A stretch of 64,000 nucleotides of DNA from DATMER01 sp963741305 (GTDB taxonomy: Bacteria; Acidobacteriota; Thermoanaerobaculia; Multivoradales; UBA5704): the NCBI GenBank assembly GCA_963741305.1, contig CAVUHL010000003.1, positions 5,828,001-5,892,000 of the forward strand. The letters are read 5' to 3'. Numbering within the stretch: position 1 is the stretch's first letter; each line of letters begins with the position of its first letter. Of this stretch, positions 44,138 through 51,962 are shown in pieces. A model generated the notes under the pieces. That model had not been told where the DNA came from. It ran no database searches and worked only from the letters and a program-made list of their open reading frames with translations. Both the position numbers and the translations under genes were made by a program.

Positions 44138-45091
44138 TCAGTAACCTCCTAGCCATTGATTAGGCTTAAATTCAACCCTTGTGCACACCATGCTACCGCT
44201 AGCATCCACATTTTCGAGGCTCGGCCTTCGACCAGTAACTCGCAGGCATGCAACCTCCTCATACCGCAGAGCCAACAACATTCCTGCCAGCACATGCGGC
44301 TTGGGACCGACAGGTATCACGGTAATATCGGCCTCCTTTCTATGAGGCTCTATGAGTTCTCCCAACATCCTGAAAGTCGCCTCCACGCTATATAGCGGAA
44401 GTTCCAGCGTCACACGCGCATGGTCCTCAATCAATGTCTTATTGGCTTGACGAGCTTTTTCAGGGTAATCAGCAAAAGCTGCCGGCGCGGCAAGAAAAGC
44501 ATATACGACATCCGGCTCCATCCTATCCAATACACAAAGAGGGGGAAGTCCGTCGAAACCCAACCCAAAAACCGCAACTGCTTTAGAGAGTGGAACTGGG
44601 CCACCTTCGCAACCAGGCACACACAGAATATCGTCAATCACCATCGGCTTGACTTCGTGCCGATGCTCCCCGACTGAATAGATGAAATCTATTGCGATCT
44701 CTGTGCCATGGTCTCCAAACCTTGCCCAGTTGAGGACGCCTGCGTACCAAAGACGCGGCATCGACGAGTAGTCTACCAGAATCCGAATTACCGGCCTTTT
44801 CAGGTCAACCGAAGAATCGATGGCATCGTAGATCAACCGATCCTCTCTACTGTCTATTTCAATTAGCTTGGACGTCCATTCCGAGGCGAAGTACTCCTCG
44901 TTTCGTTTGCGATCTCCTGACTGCCTAAAGTCAGCAAACGACAGCACCAAGACATTTTTGACAAACTTCTTATCAAGATACTTGGCAAAGTCTCTTCCCC
45001 GAGCCTCATAACCACACGCGAAAATCGCCAGATCGTACGTTGACTCCAGCACCCTCTTCAGCGAGGAATCCTCTAGCCGATAGATACCCAT
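44138..45091 (-). CDS. Unrecognised protein of the four-gene island, predicted two-lobed alpha/beta protein
   Basis: This 317-residue protein has no signal peptide or membrane helix. I do not recognise the family. Visible features: a hydrophobic strand then turn, YDLAIFACGYEARG (19-32); VLVLSFADFRQSGDRKRNEEYF (47-68); a strand ending in a striking motif, VIRILVDYSSMPRLWYAG (101-118); and near the C-terminus TVIPVGPKPHVLAGMLLAL (257-275). The alternation of hydrophobic strands with Gly/Ser-rich turns suggests Rossmann-like lobes, as in CARF or SAVED-type sensors, but this is only an impression. It starts 3 bp after the ATPase gene and is the last gene of the leftward operon. Base composition is clearly less GC-rich than the flanks. 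Confidence 0.8.
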   Translation of the reverse strand: MGIYRLEDSSLKRVLESTYDLAIFACGYEARGRDFAKYLDKKFVKNVLVLSFADFRQSGDRKRNEEYFASEWTSKLIEIDSREDRLIYDAIDSSVDLKRPVIRILVDYSSMPRLWYAGVLNWARFGDHGTEIAIDFIYSVGEHRHEVKPMVIDDILCVPGCEGGPVPLSKAVAVFGLGFDGLPPLCVLDRMEPDVVYAFLAAPAAFADYPEKARQANKTLIEDHARVTLELPLYSVEATFRMLGELIEPHRKEADITVIPVGPKPHVLAGMLLALRYEEVACLRVTGRRPSLENVDASGSMVCTRVEFKPNQWLGGY

Positions 45092-45094
45092 CGC

Positions 45095-46900
45095 CTATAC
45101 CTCCTCGAAAAATTCAAACTGTTCTTGAATAGGTTCCGTTTCTTTATGCCCTAAAGGCTGATCTCTCAATATCAGCGAAAGTTTTTTTGCCCTCCCGCGT
45201 CTTGGCAATAGCCGGAAGTGGGGAGCGAGAACATATCCGAGGTGAAATGTACCCTCCCTCTCCGGCATCTGATCAGGATTATTGGCACCCACATTCGGAA
45301 ACAAGAGCCCTAAGGCCACTGCCCTCTTGACTAATCGCCATACCTGAGGCTTCACATCACGGCTTACATCAATTGAGTAGTACTGATCCGTAGTTAATGG
45401 CTTTTGATAAAACGTCGAGTGCATGTATTTTCCGACAACCTCCAAAAACTCGAACAACTCGGGGCCGCATTCCGGCTCGCTCTGAACTCTAAAAAGGGAA
45501 GTCGTGGAGAATGATGTCAGTATTCTGGTTTGCGCTTTAGGAGACAACTGCCCCAACATTCGCTTCTCTTTGGAGCTGGTCTGAAGAAGAAAAGTATTGA
45601 AAATCCGGATCAATCTCCTTGGATTGGCATCAGCACATCTAATCGCCATTGAGTAGCCCGAATATAGCCCGATCTCACTGCGCCCGGTCTGAGAAAGCAC
45701 GGCGTCGCGCAGAAGCAAAGCAGGGTGAATCTTTCTCCCGACTTGATCCATGAAGGCCTCAGGAGTACTTAGCAGCCTCTCGGCCCTAGCCAGAGTATCG
45801 CGTGACGAATACTTCCGCAAAAGACCTAGCTCCGTTGAATCCGCCGTCCATTGCCCCTCCTTTGGATCAAGCAGTTCAGAGGACCCGAGAAGCTTCTTCA
45901 ACTGCATAGCCCTGAATCGGCTGCCAGACTTGCTAGCACGCTTATTGAACAGCGTATTTGCAAACATTTCTCCTTCACGGCCCCGCCCACCGGCCCACAG
46001 AACAGGATCCTCATCAATGTAGACGTACTCGAAGTCGTGGCCTACATTGAGCGGAACACCTGTATTGGTTTCAAGCGTGTGATGGAAGTACGGCATGGTG
46101 GCCATTTTGAAAACCAAGTTGCCGGAATACGATCTCATATACGAATTGATAATCCGGTGATGCAGTGGCTGGAGGAACTCTGCTTCATCCAAGCACAAAA
46201 TCCAAGTCGCATCATTCGGAAAATTGAAGAATCTAGAAGCTATGCTAATCCCTCGCTTCAAGGGACTAAACAAACTTGTCTCAAATGGAATCCCGGCAGG
46301 ATCTTCACCGTCCCTTAATCTCTTTGTTACACGCAGTCGCGCCAACTGCTGCTGCTTTCTATGCTCTATATCCTCTAAGTATCCCTGGAGCCCCCTGATA
46401 GTATCGTACCGGAAGTCTCCCTCAGACCAAATGTGAGAGATCTCCAACAGAAGGCTAGCCTCTAGCCTAGCTCGACGTCCCCGATCCTCGATGTATGTAT
46501 CTAGGCAACTGCGAAGAGTTACCAAAAAAGCCAAGCAGGAAGATATATTGAGTCGCCATTGAAAGAACTGCTCTGCTTCCTCCTCAGTTTGCCATGGTTT
46601 GTTTTTAAGCCCCCCTACCCACTCAATGCTGGTCGGCACATATATTCCAATAAACGCCTTAGCTCGAATCGCTTCGCGCGCACGCCTATCCCTCAGACGC
46701 GAAAGATGGTCATGCGCCAGCATCTTTGCCAAGGCGGTCTTGCCAGAGCCGCGCGCACCGAGAATAATGTGGTTTTTGGACGAAAGTAGCCTCCAGAATG
46801 ACTGCGTCGGGACAAAGGTCGCCACAACCTCGTCCCGCGTTAAATTCCGGGCGTTCTCAATCTCGAACAAGTTTCTTTTAAAACGTCCATGGCTTGACAT
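45095..46900 (-). CDS. ORC/CDC6-like P-loop ATPase of the four-gene island
   Basis: This 601-residue protein has Walker A GARGSGKT at 48-55 and Walker B WILCLDEAEFL at 233-243 (D238, E239). The opening text NLTRDEVVATFVPTQSFWRLLSSKNHIILGARGSGKT resembles the start of ORC/CDC6-type P-loop ATPases found in bacterial defence loci (abridged by position: residues 19-55). A long helical insert lies between the Walker motifs. The C-terminal third may include a winged-helix-like region (VWRLVKRAVALGLLFPNVG). It is cytoplasmic. It lies 7 bp after the phosphoesterase gene and 3 bp before the next gene. It should be the energy-dependent switch or loader of the system (inference). Confidence 0.8.
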   Translation of the reverse strand: MSSHGRFKRNLFEIENARNLTRDEVVATFVPTQSFWRLLSSKNHIILGARGSGKTALAKMLAHDHLSRLRDRRAREAIRAKAFIGIYVPTSIEWVGGLKNKPWQTEEEAEQFFQWRLNISSCLAFLVTLRSCLDTYIEDRGRRARLEASLLLEISHIWSEGDFRYDTIRGLQGYLEDIEHRKQQQLARLRVTKRLRDGEDPAGIPFETSLFSPLKRGISIASRFFNFPNDATWILCLDEAEFLQPLHHRIINSYMRSYSGNLVFKMATMPYFHHTLETNTGVPLNVGHDFEYVYIDEDPVLWAGGRGREGEMFANTLFNKRASKSGSRFRAMQLKKLLGSSELLDPKEGQWTADSTELGLLRKYSSRDTLARAERLLSTPEAFMDQVGRKIHPALLLRDAVLSQTGRSEIGLYSGYSMAIRCADANPRRLIRIFNTFLLQTSSKEKRMLGQLSPKAQTRILTSFSTTSLFRVQSEPECGPELFEFLEVVGKYMHSTFYQKPLTTDQYYSIDVSRDVKPQVWRLVKRAVALGLLFPNVGANNPDQMPEREGTFHLGYVLAPHFRLLPRRGRAKKLSLILRDQPLGHKETEPIQEQFEFFEEV

Positions 46901-46907
46901 AAGCGCC

Positions 46908-48125
46908 TCACGACTTCAACAATACTACTTCGTCTGGAGGACTTCCGTGACGGCGGAATGAAAGATTTATGGCCAATGCATCGAGAACCTCGATTACTCT
47001 CTCTGGCTGAAGATGCTTAAGTTGCGGCATAGCCTCAACCACATCCCGCCATTCTACATAGTCACCCTTCTCGAGGCGCTCTCTTAATAATGGCTCGATG
47101 GTCGCTTTCAGAGTCTCCGGCAGCAGGTACGTCCCAAAAGGGGAGGCGTGCGGGATGCCGTTGTTCTGTTGGCTCTCTGTCCAACCCTTTCCGCACAAAT
47201 ACGTCCAGCTACGAACGACACCGAAGATGCAGGCGTTGTCTGAATCCCGGCCGTCAACATCAATCATGTGGAACTGGTTGTTAACATATCCACTCCATCT
47301 GGTATCGAGCACTGACGAGAAACTGCCAGCGCAAAGAATGGCCAAGGGAAAGCCAGAATCGATAATATAGGTCTCGAACCTTGGACAGTGCTTGTGCCCG
47401 TGAACTACCAAGTCAAAGTGCTTTTGCCGTAGAAGTTTAAGGAGGTTGCCCGCATTAGTCATGGCGCTAAAATCAGGCTCATTCGGTATAGGGTCGCTGT
47501 ACTGCACTGGGTGGTGGTGCACCAAGAAGAGCTTTAGCCGCTCCTTCGTTAGATCTAGCGCATCAAGGCAGGCCCCAAGTTCCCCAAGCGACTCAGTTGA
47601 AATGAGGCCATGATGGACTGAAGCCGAAGGTTCGTCGTGAGAGGAGGAATTGTATCCTACAACGACGAGATCGTCGTACTCCCAAACCGAAAAATATGGC
47701 TCTTCGGTGAGAGGCCGGGGAGATCGCGACAGAATCTCTCTAAACATCCACTGCTCCCCTTGTAGGGGGGCGTAGCGCTGGCTTCGCCTGAAGCCAGTAG
47801 GATCATCCGCCGCCATGACGGCCCAATCAACATCATGATTCCCCGGCACATATATAACCCTCTCTCTATCAACGCCAAAAGCTTGGGCGATCTCCTGCAC
47901 GATATCCGACGCTAATGCGAATTCCGCCGGGCTCGCCTTGTTGCTCACATCGCCTGGGAGAATCAAGTAATCGGCGTGAAGATCTGCGTCCTTGACAAAG
48001 TCTAAGAACCGCTCCCTGTAGCCCGTTTCGGGGGCAGTGGATGCGCCCGGACAGAAATCCCGAGCACGGGCCTTCTCCCCTACATGCATATCACTTACGA
48101 CCGCGATCCTTAGCTCTTTCTTCAT
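46908..48125 (-). CDS. Calcineurin-like metallophosphoesterase of the four-gene island
   Basis: This 405-residue protein has all five metallophosphoesterase motifs: SDMHVG (D12, H14), PGDVSNK (G58, D59), PGNHDVD (95-101), VHHHP (203-205) and VHGHKHC (243-246). The dinuclear metal site therefore looks intact. The family includes nucleases such as Mre11/SbcD and cyclic-nucleotide phosphodiesterases; which activity applies here cannot be said. The C-terminal 130 residues are a separate region with a helical end (VEWRDVVEAMPQLKHLQPERV). It lies 12 bp after the methylase gene. No signal peptide. Confidence 0.88.
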   Translation of the reverse strand: MKKELRIAVVSDMHVGEKARARDFCPGASTAPETGYRERFLDFVKDADLHADYLILPGDVSNKASPAEFALASDIVQEIAQAFGVDRERVIYVPGNHDVDWAVMAADDPTGFRRSQRYAPLQGEQWMFREILSRSPRPLTEEPYFSVWEYDDLVVVGYNSSSHDEPSASVHHGLISTESLGELGACLDALDLTKERLKLFLVHHHPVQYSDPIPNEPDFSAMTNAGNLLKLLRQKHFDLVVHGHKHCPRFETYIIDSGFPLAILCAGSFSSVLDTRWSGYVNNQFHMIDVDGRDSDNACIFGVVRSWTYLCGKGWTESQQNNGIPHASPFGTYLLPETLKATIEPLLRERLEKGDYVEWRDVVEAMPQLKHLQPERVIEVLDALAINLSFRRHGSPPDEVVLLKS

Positions 48126-48137
48126 TGTGTTTTGTTG

Positions 48138-49370
48138 CTAGCGACTTCCCAGAATGATCATTTCCTGTACTGGGACCCGTTCACGACCGCTAGATGCTCC
48201 CATCGTTGAATGACTCTGGCTTAGTGACGAAACACGCATCTTCTTGTAGTATGAACGCATGATGTCTCTGGGGTCCGCGTCCACCTCGAAAAGAAGCCCG
48301 TTCGTCGGGTAACTGACAATTAGGTAAGGGCTCAAAGCAGCACAATTTTCTATTAAGGACTCGAAGGCACCGCGCACAGCGCCTTTCAAGGAAAACGGGG
48401 TTTGAAAGCGATTGGCTCTATACCTGCCCTGTCCTATAGACGATGGATAGTCATAAAGGGTTAAACTCTCTAACACATGATAGTAACGAGAATATTGAGC
48501 CTTCGAGTAAGGGGGGTCAGCGTATATTACCGCTGGGCGGGTCCCTTCTCTCCCGAGCCGCCGAAGAACATCTCCCGCCTCAGAGCAGAACACTTTGTTT
48601 CGCCTTCTCCATCGGGAGTTGCCGAATAGCTTAATGTGCGTGAGCTCAGCGGCGAACCTCGACCAAGCGGATCGGCGTCGAAGTCGTCTAATGCGCTCAA
48701 AGGCGCGCGGGTTGCGCGGCGCCAAGTACTGAGCAAAGTGGCCGGGGGAGGACGAAATTTGACTCGCTGTTTGCAATAAAGCTACAAGCAAGAAGTTATA
48801 TTCGCCGGATGTTATGCGCTCCTCGGAGGCCGCTCGGTCAATCGCATATCGTATGCTGTCTAGCTCCAGGGACTGGCTAAGACCAAAGAAGCCATGGGAA
48901 AAAGTTAGTGCCGCCAGTCTATATGGAAATTCGGTTCTTCTTTTACTTAAAGCGGCCACCTCCGCTTCAGTGGCGGCATCATTTCCGGCATGAGGCCATT
49001 CCTCGGCGCAACGCGTGTAGGCCCTGCCATCGGTCGACTCGAGCGCATTCCTTTCGATCCTCAGGGCTAGCTGAAATCGAGATCTAAGGCCGGCCATGTT
49101 CAGGAAAAAGTACGACTCTATAGACTTGATAAGTTCAGGAGATGGCCTAGGGATGTCCTGTGCAGCAACCACGGTACTCGCCACGATGCATGCATATTCC
49201 TGAATATCGTTACACCAAGTTGAGCGGCCGGTTTCAGCCAGTGCTCCAGCCACCGAGCACATTCCCGAGAACAAATCAAGAAAAGGTCCACGAGGAAGCC
49301 CTTCTGCGAGGCCGGCAACAACCCCGGCTAACCGATGCTTGGAACCCATGTAGCGAATTCGGACACCCAT
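48138..49370 (-). CDS. D12-class DNA N6-adenine methyltransferase of the four-gene island
   Basis: This 410-residue protein opens with RYMGSKHRLAG, the AdoMet-site motif X of D12 (Dam-like) methylases. Motif I follows as FLDLFSGMCSVAGAL (30-44). The catalytic motif IV DPPY lies at 285-288 within VIYADPPYSKAQYSRYYHVLE. The spacing between motifs I and IV (about 245 residues) is longer than in Dam, leaving room for a large recognition domain. The protein should methylate adenine in a specific sequence. No restriction endonuclease gene is adjacent. It is the first gene of the island and has its own promoter and the ribosome site GGAGAGAG 10 bp before the ATG. Confidence 0.9.
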   Translation of the reverse strand: MGVRIRYMGSKHRLAGVVAGLAEGLPRGPFLDLFSGMCSVAGALAETGRSTWCNDIQEYACIVASTVVAAQDIPRPSPELIKSIESYFFLNMAGLRSRFQLALRIERNALESTDGRAYTRCAEEWPHAGNDAATEAEVAALSKRRTEFPYRLAALTFSHGFFGLSQSLELDSIRYAIDRAASEERITSGEYNFLLVALLQTASQISSSPGHFAQYLAPRNPRAFERIRRLRRRSAWSRFAAELTHIKLFGNSRWRRRNKVFCSEAGDVLRRLGREGTRPAVIYADPPYSKAQYSRYYHVLESLTLYDYPSSIGQGRYRANRFQTPFSLKGAVRGAFESLIENCAALSPYLIVSYPTNGLLFEVDADPRDIMRSYYKKMRVSSLSQSHSTMGASSGRERVPVQEMIILGSR

Positions 49371-49402
49371 GTCTGCTGAACTCTCTCCAAAGCGAAGTGT
49401 CC

Positions 49403-49430
49403 ATTCTAGCCTTCACAGAAGCTCTGTCAA
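49403..49430 (-). promoter_or_regulatory. Sigma-70 type promoter of the four-gene island
   Basis: On the minus strand, TTGACA (complement of 49425-49430) and TAGAAT (complement of 49403-49408) are separated by 16 bp and lie 33 bp or more before the methylase ATG. The -35 is a perfect consensus match and the -10 matches in 5 of 6 positions. Confidence 0.75.
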
Positions 49431-49479
49431 GTATAAGAATGCAATGGGCGCTCGAAAAGAGCGGAGGAAGTGCTGCGGA

Positions 49480-49763
49480 GGAAGTGCCAGACGTTCCGAG
49501 AGGAAGAGGGCGTAAGCTCGGCGGCAGCCTCAGTGAAGGGTACTCAGGCGGGCAGGTGATCGTCGTTGCGAGGCAGTTTTCGGAGGAATCATCGGGCGGC
49601 GGGCCTCTTGAACCTGGTCTCTGGGACTCCCGCTGCGTTCCAGGCGCCCAAGAAGACGATCTTCTCCTATTCCCTTCTCGATCGCGAGGCTCGAGAAGAC
49701 CAGTTGCCGGCAAGCTGAGGGTCAGAATCGTCGCCGCCCGCCTACGGAGGCAGACTCGGGTAG
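49480..49763. repeat. Copy A of a ~290-bp dispersed direct repeat
   Basis: This segment matches 50964-51258 in the same orientation. Shared blocks include GGAAGTG at the start, AAGGCGTAA/AGGGCGTAA, CTCGGCGGCAGCCTC, GGCCTCTTGAAC, TCGATCGCGAG and CAAGCTGAGGGTCAGAATCG, and the end is CCTACGGAGGCAG. In copy B the right end is the 3' part of the RAYT gene, so copy A is probably the trace of another RAYT element. No gene is supported in 49431-49886 besides this repeat. Confidence 0.75.
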
Positions 49764-49886
49764 CTCGCCGCATGGTACGCAGGCGCAGGCGACTTCTTGG
49801 TCTGGTTCGGACGGGTATGGGGATCCTGCCAGGTCCAGGGCGCAGAATCTGGAAGTCCCGCCAGGATCGCGTGATATCTCCGCCCT

Positions 49887-50561
49887 CTACGTCCCCGGAT
49901 ACCCCGGAATCCCGGCGCCGAGCACGATGTCGCGCGTCACCACCCAGCCATCTCCCTCCCGGCGCGGCATCGCGAGTCCGGGTCCACCGCGGCCACCGTG
50001 GACGGCATTGAGCTGCCTTTTTTGCGCGGGCGTGAGGCGCGGATCGTCTTCGAAGTGGATGTCGTCGATGTAGTACGTGCAGCGGCCGACCTCGATCACG
50101 TGCATGTGGACGTGCTGCGCTATGTTCGTGTCCGGGTACCCTGCCGGCCGGATGGTGTCGAAGCGATAGCGGCCGTCCTTGCCGGTCTTGACCCAGGCGC
50201 GCAACCGGCCATGGCGGTGGGCCGCCGGCCCTTTCGCGCTTTCGTCGGCTGGATAGATCCCGCGGTCGTCGGTATGGTAGGCGTACACGATCACACCCTC
50301 CGCCGGCCGTCCGTTCGCGTCGCGGACGGTGCCTTCGATCCGCAACGGCTGGCCGGGCTCGTCTCGCGGCGCGATCCGGGCGCTCGGCTCCAGTTGGGCA
50401 GGCAACCCAGCGAACACCGCCTCGCATCCGTCGCAAGGCAGGCCGACGACCGGCTCCCGTCCAGGGGTCCCGGTGTCCCCGGCGTCGGCGCACCCGAAGG
50501 AGCTCGCCAGGCACAGGGTTGCAAAGACAGCAGCGATCCATCCTCTCCTGTTCGACGACAT
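49887..50561 (-). CDS. Intradiol ring-cleavage dioxygenase-like lipoprotein
   Basis: The protein is 224 residues from ATG 50561, with GGAGG 10 bp upstream. The signal peptide ends in a possible lipobox (CLASSFGC). The core is the intradiol dioxygenase beta-sandwich: RIEGTVRDANGRPAEGVIVY, DDRGIYPAD, DGRYRFDTIRPAGYPDTN, QHVHMHVIEVG. Candidate iron ligands are the Tyr in GIYPAD or GYPDTN and the two His of QHVHMH. Family members such as protocatechuate 3,4-dioxygenase open aromatic rings, but exported single-domain relatives have unproven substrates. The gene sits alone in repeat-rich DNA, and the 20-bp array begins about 60 bp upstream of its start. Confidence 0.85.
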   Translation of the reverse strand: MSSNRRGWIAAVFATLCLASSFGCADAGDTGTPGREPVVGLPCDGCEAVFAGLPAQLEPSARIAPRDEPGQPLRIEGTVRDANGRPAEGVIVYAYHTDDRGIYPADESAKGPAAHRHGRLRAWVKTGKDGRYRFDTIRPAGYPDTNIAQHVHMHVIEVGRCTYYIDDIHFEDDPRLTPAQKRQLNAVHGGRGGPGLAMPRREGDGWVVTRDIVLGAGIPGYPGT

Positions 50562-50620
50562 GGTACGGGCCTCCTTGCAGTCTGTACGTGCCCCGGAAAG
50601 GAAAGTTCTCGCCGCCAGGA

Positions 50621-50956
50621 GTCGATCCCGGATTTCCAGAGTCGTTCCGGCTGCCCCGGAGCCGCTCCGAAACGCAGGAAGCCGTTCCGAGCGCCGTGGA
50701 ACGGCTCCGAGCCTTTCCAAGCCGTTCCAGAGATTCCACAGCCGTTCCGAAGATCCTGGAGCCGTTCCGAAAGCTTCCGAGCGGCTGCGAACCTTCCCGC
50801 GCCGTTCCGAAGATTTGGCAACGACTTCGAGCCGCTGGGAGACACTCGGTTCTCTTCGCAGCCGTTCCGAAAGCTTCGCAGTGACTCCGAGCGCCAGAAA
50901 GTCGTTCTGAGAACTTCAAAGCGGCTCCGAAGATTTCGCAGCCGCTCCGAAGAGCG
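50621..50956. repeat. Array of 17 degenerate repeats with an exact 20-bp period, core GCCGTTCCGA
   Basis: Units begin at 50621, 50641, 50661 and so on to 50941 without any change of register. The first ten bases are conserved (GCCGTTCCGA, or GCGGCTCCGA / GTCGTTCTGA) and the second ten vary (AGATTTCGCA, AAGCTTCCGA, GCGCCGTGGA). The period is not a multiple of three, so it is not coding. It lies directly upstream of the dioxygenase-like gene. Confidence 0.88.
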
Positions 50957-50963
50957 CCTCCAG

Positions 50964-51258
50964 AGGAAGTGACAGGCGTTTCGAGAAAAAGAAGGCGTAA
51001 CCTCGGCGGCAGCCTCCGGAAGTGGGCTCAGGCGAGCGAGCGACCGCTGTCGCATGGCAGTTATGCCAGTGAAATCACCTGCTACGGCCTCTTGAACGTG
51101 CTCTTGGGAGTGCCCGCAGCCTTCCACCAGCCCAAATCACGCTCCGAAGGACAGTCCTCTCCCCTTCCTCCCTCGATCGCGAGTTCGAGAAGGCCAGTCT
51201 TCAGCAAGCTGAGGGTCAGAATCGCCGCCCCGCCGCCTACGGAGGCAGGCTCGGGTAG
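50964..51258. repeat. Copy B of a ~290-bp dispersed direct repeat
   Basis: This segment matches 49480-49763 in the same orientation (see that entry). It begins right after the 20-bp array and ends inside the remaining 3' end of the RAYT gene. The two copies flank the dioxygenase-like gene and the array, so recombination between them could delete or invert that 1.2-kb segment. Confidence 0.75.
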
Positions 51259-51588
51259 GCACTCACGAATGGCAGGCCGGGCGGGAACGAACCCAGAGGG
51301 AATCTCGCCGTCCGATCTCCCGCCTTCAGTTGGTCGGCGGCCTCCCGGAATGCGGCCACGAAGGTTGAGTACGCCTTTATCGACCTCCAGCAGGGCGTGC
51401 CAGTGGTTCGACAGGAAGACCACACTGCAACACCTCACTGGGTAGAGCCGCTGAGCGCGGCCCAGCACACCGAGGATAATCTCGTTGACGGCAGAGCCGG
51501 GTCTCAGGAGCAGCCGGGACTGAGACGTCCTGACCGTCACCTCCACCAGAGTGGTACCTTCGGGCACGAAGCGTGGATTCCGGCTCAT
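51237..51588 (-). pseudogene. REP-associated tyrosine transposase (RAYT, IS200-like), broken
   Basis: From ATG 51588 the frame reads SRNPRFVPEGTTLVEVTV, then RLLLRPGSAVNEIILGVLGRA, and reaches the HUH motif in FLSNHWHALLEVD. This is the N-terminal third of a TnpA_REP-type Y1 transposase. About 200 nt downstream the homology shifts to another frame, AYSTFVAAFREAADQLKAGD and RFPLGSFPPGLPFV, which is the family's C-terminal signature. The central ~170 residues, including the catalytic tyrosine, are missing. The element is dead. RAYTs are linked to REP-type repeats, and here arrays of short repeats lie on both sides. Confidence 0.8.
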
Positions 51589-51751
51589 TTCAAAAAGACA
51601 AGGAACGGCAAACGCCTCGGAAATGTCATTCCTTTGGATGCTCAAGAAGGCGCCGAGAGATCCGGAGAGGGGGTTGATGACGCAGGGAGGACGCCGTTAA
51701 GTCTGGGAGAGAGGAAGACAAGCATGGCGGAGGTGCCGAGACCGCGTCGCG

Positions 51752-51960
51752 AGGCGGCAACGGCTTGGGGCCAGACGCCGAAGTCCTGAGGAAAGGCGCC
51801 AAACTCTTGCGGCAAGACGCCAACGGCTTGAGGAGAGACGGTAAAGCGTTTCGCCGTCACCGCAAAGTCTATCGGCGAGCGCCGATAGCTTTCGAGGAAA
51901 CGGGAAAGCTTTTGGGTGAGAGGGTGAACGCTTTGGGCGTCAGGGGAAAGGACTTCGGCG
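51752..51960. repeat. Array of ten degenerate 21-bp repeats, consensus AGRCGCCAAAGCCTTGAGG
   Basis: Units start at 51752, 51773, 51794, 51815, 51836, 51857, 51878, 51899 (20 bp), 51919 and 51940. Because 21 is a multiple of three, heptapeptide-like ORFs appear on both strands. None has a ribosome site or a family match, so I treat it as a non-coding array. It runs directly into the next array. Confidence 0.75.
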
Positions 51961-51962
51961 TC

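Noticed and set aside
48138..49370. Classical Dam/DpnII-type restriction-modification system
   Set aside because: The methylase is present, but no endonuclease gene of a recognisable restriction family lies in the operon.
49276..50919. A 547-codon minus-strand frame across the dioxygenase gene and repeats
   Set aside because: Its translation is repeat-derived and basic, it crosses the methylase start and the 20-bp array, and the dioxygenase frame inside has a signal peptide, ribosome site and conserved motifs.
50621..50956. CRISPR array
   Set aside because: Period is only 20 bp, the repeat core is ten degenerate bases, there are no spacers of normal length and no cas genes.
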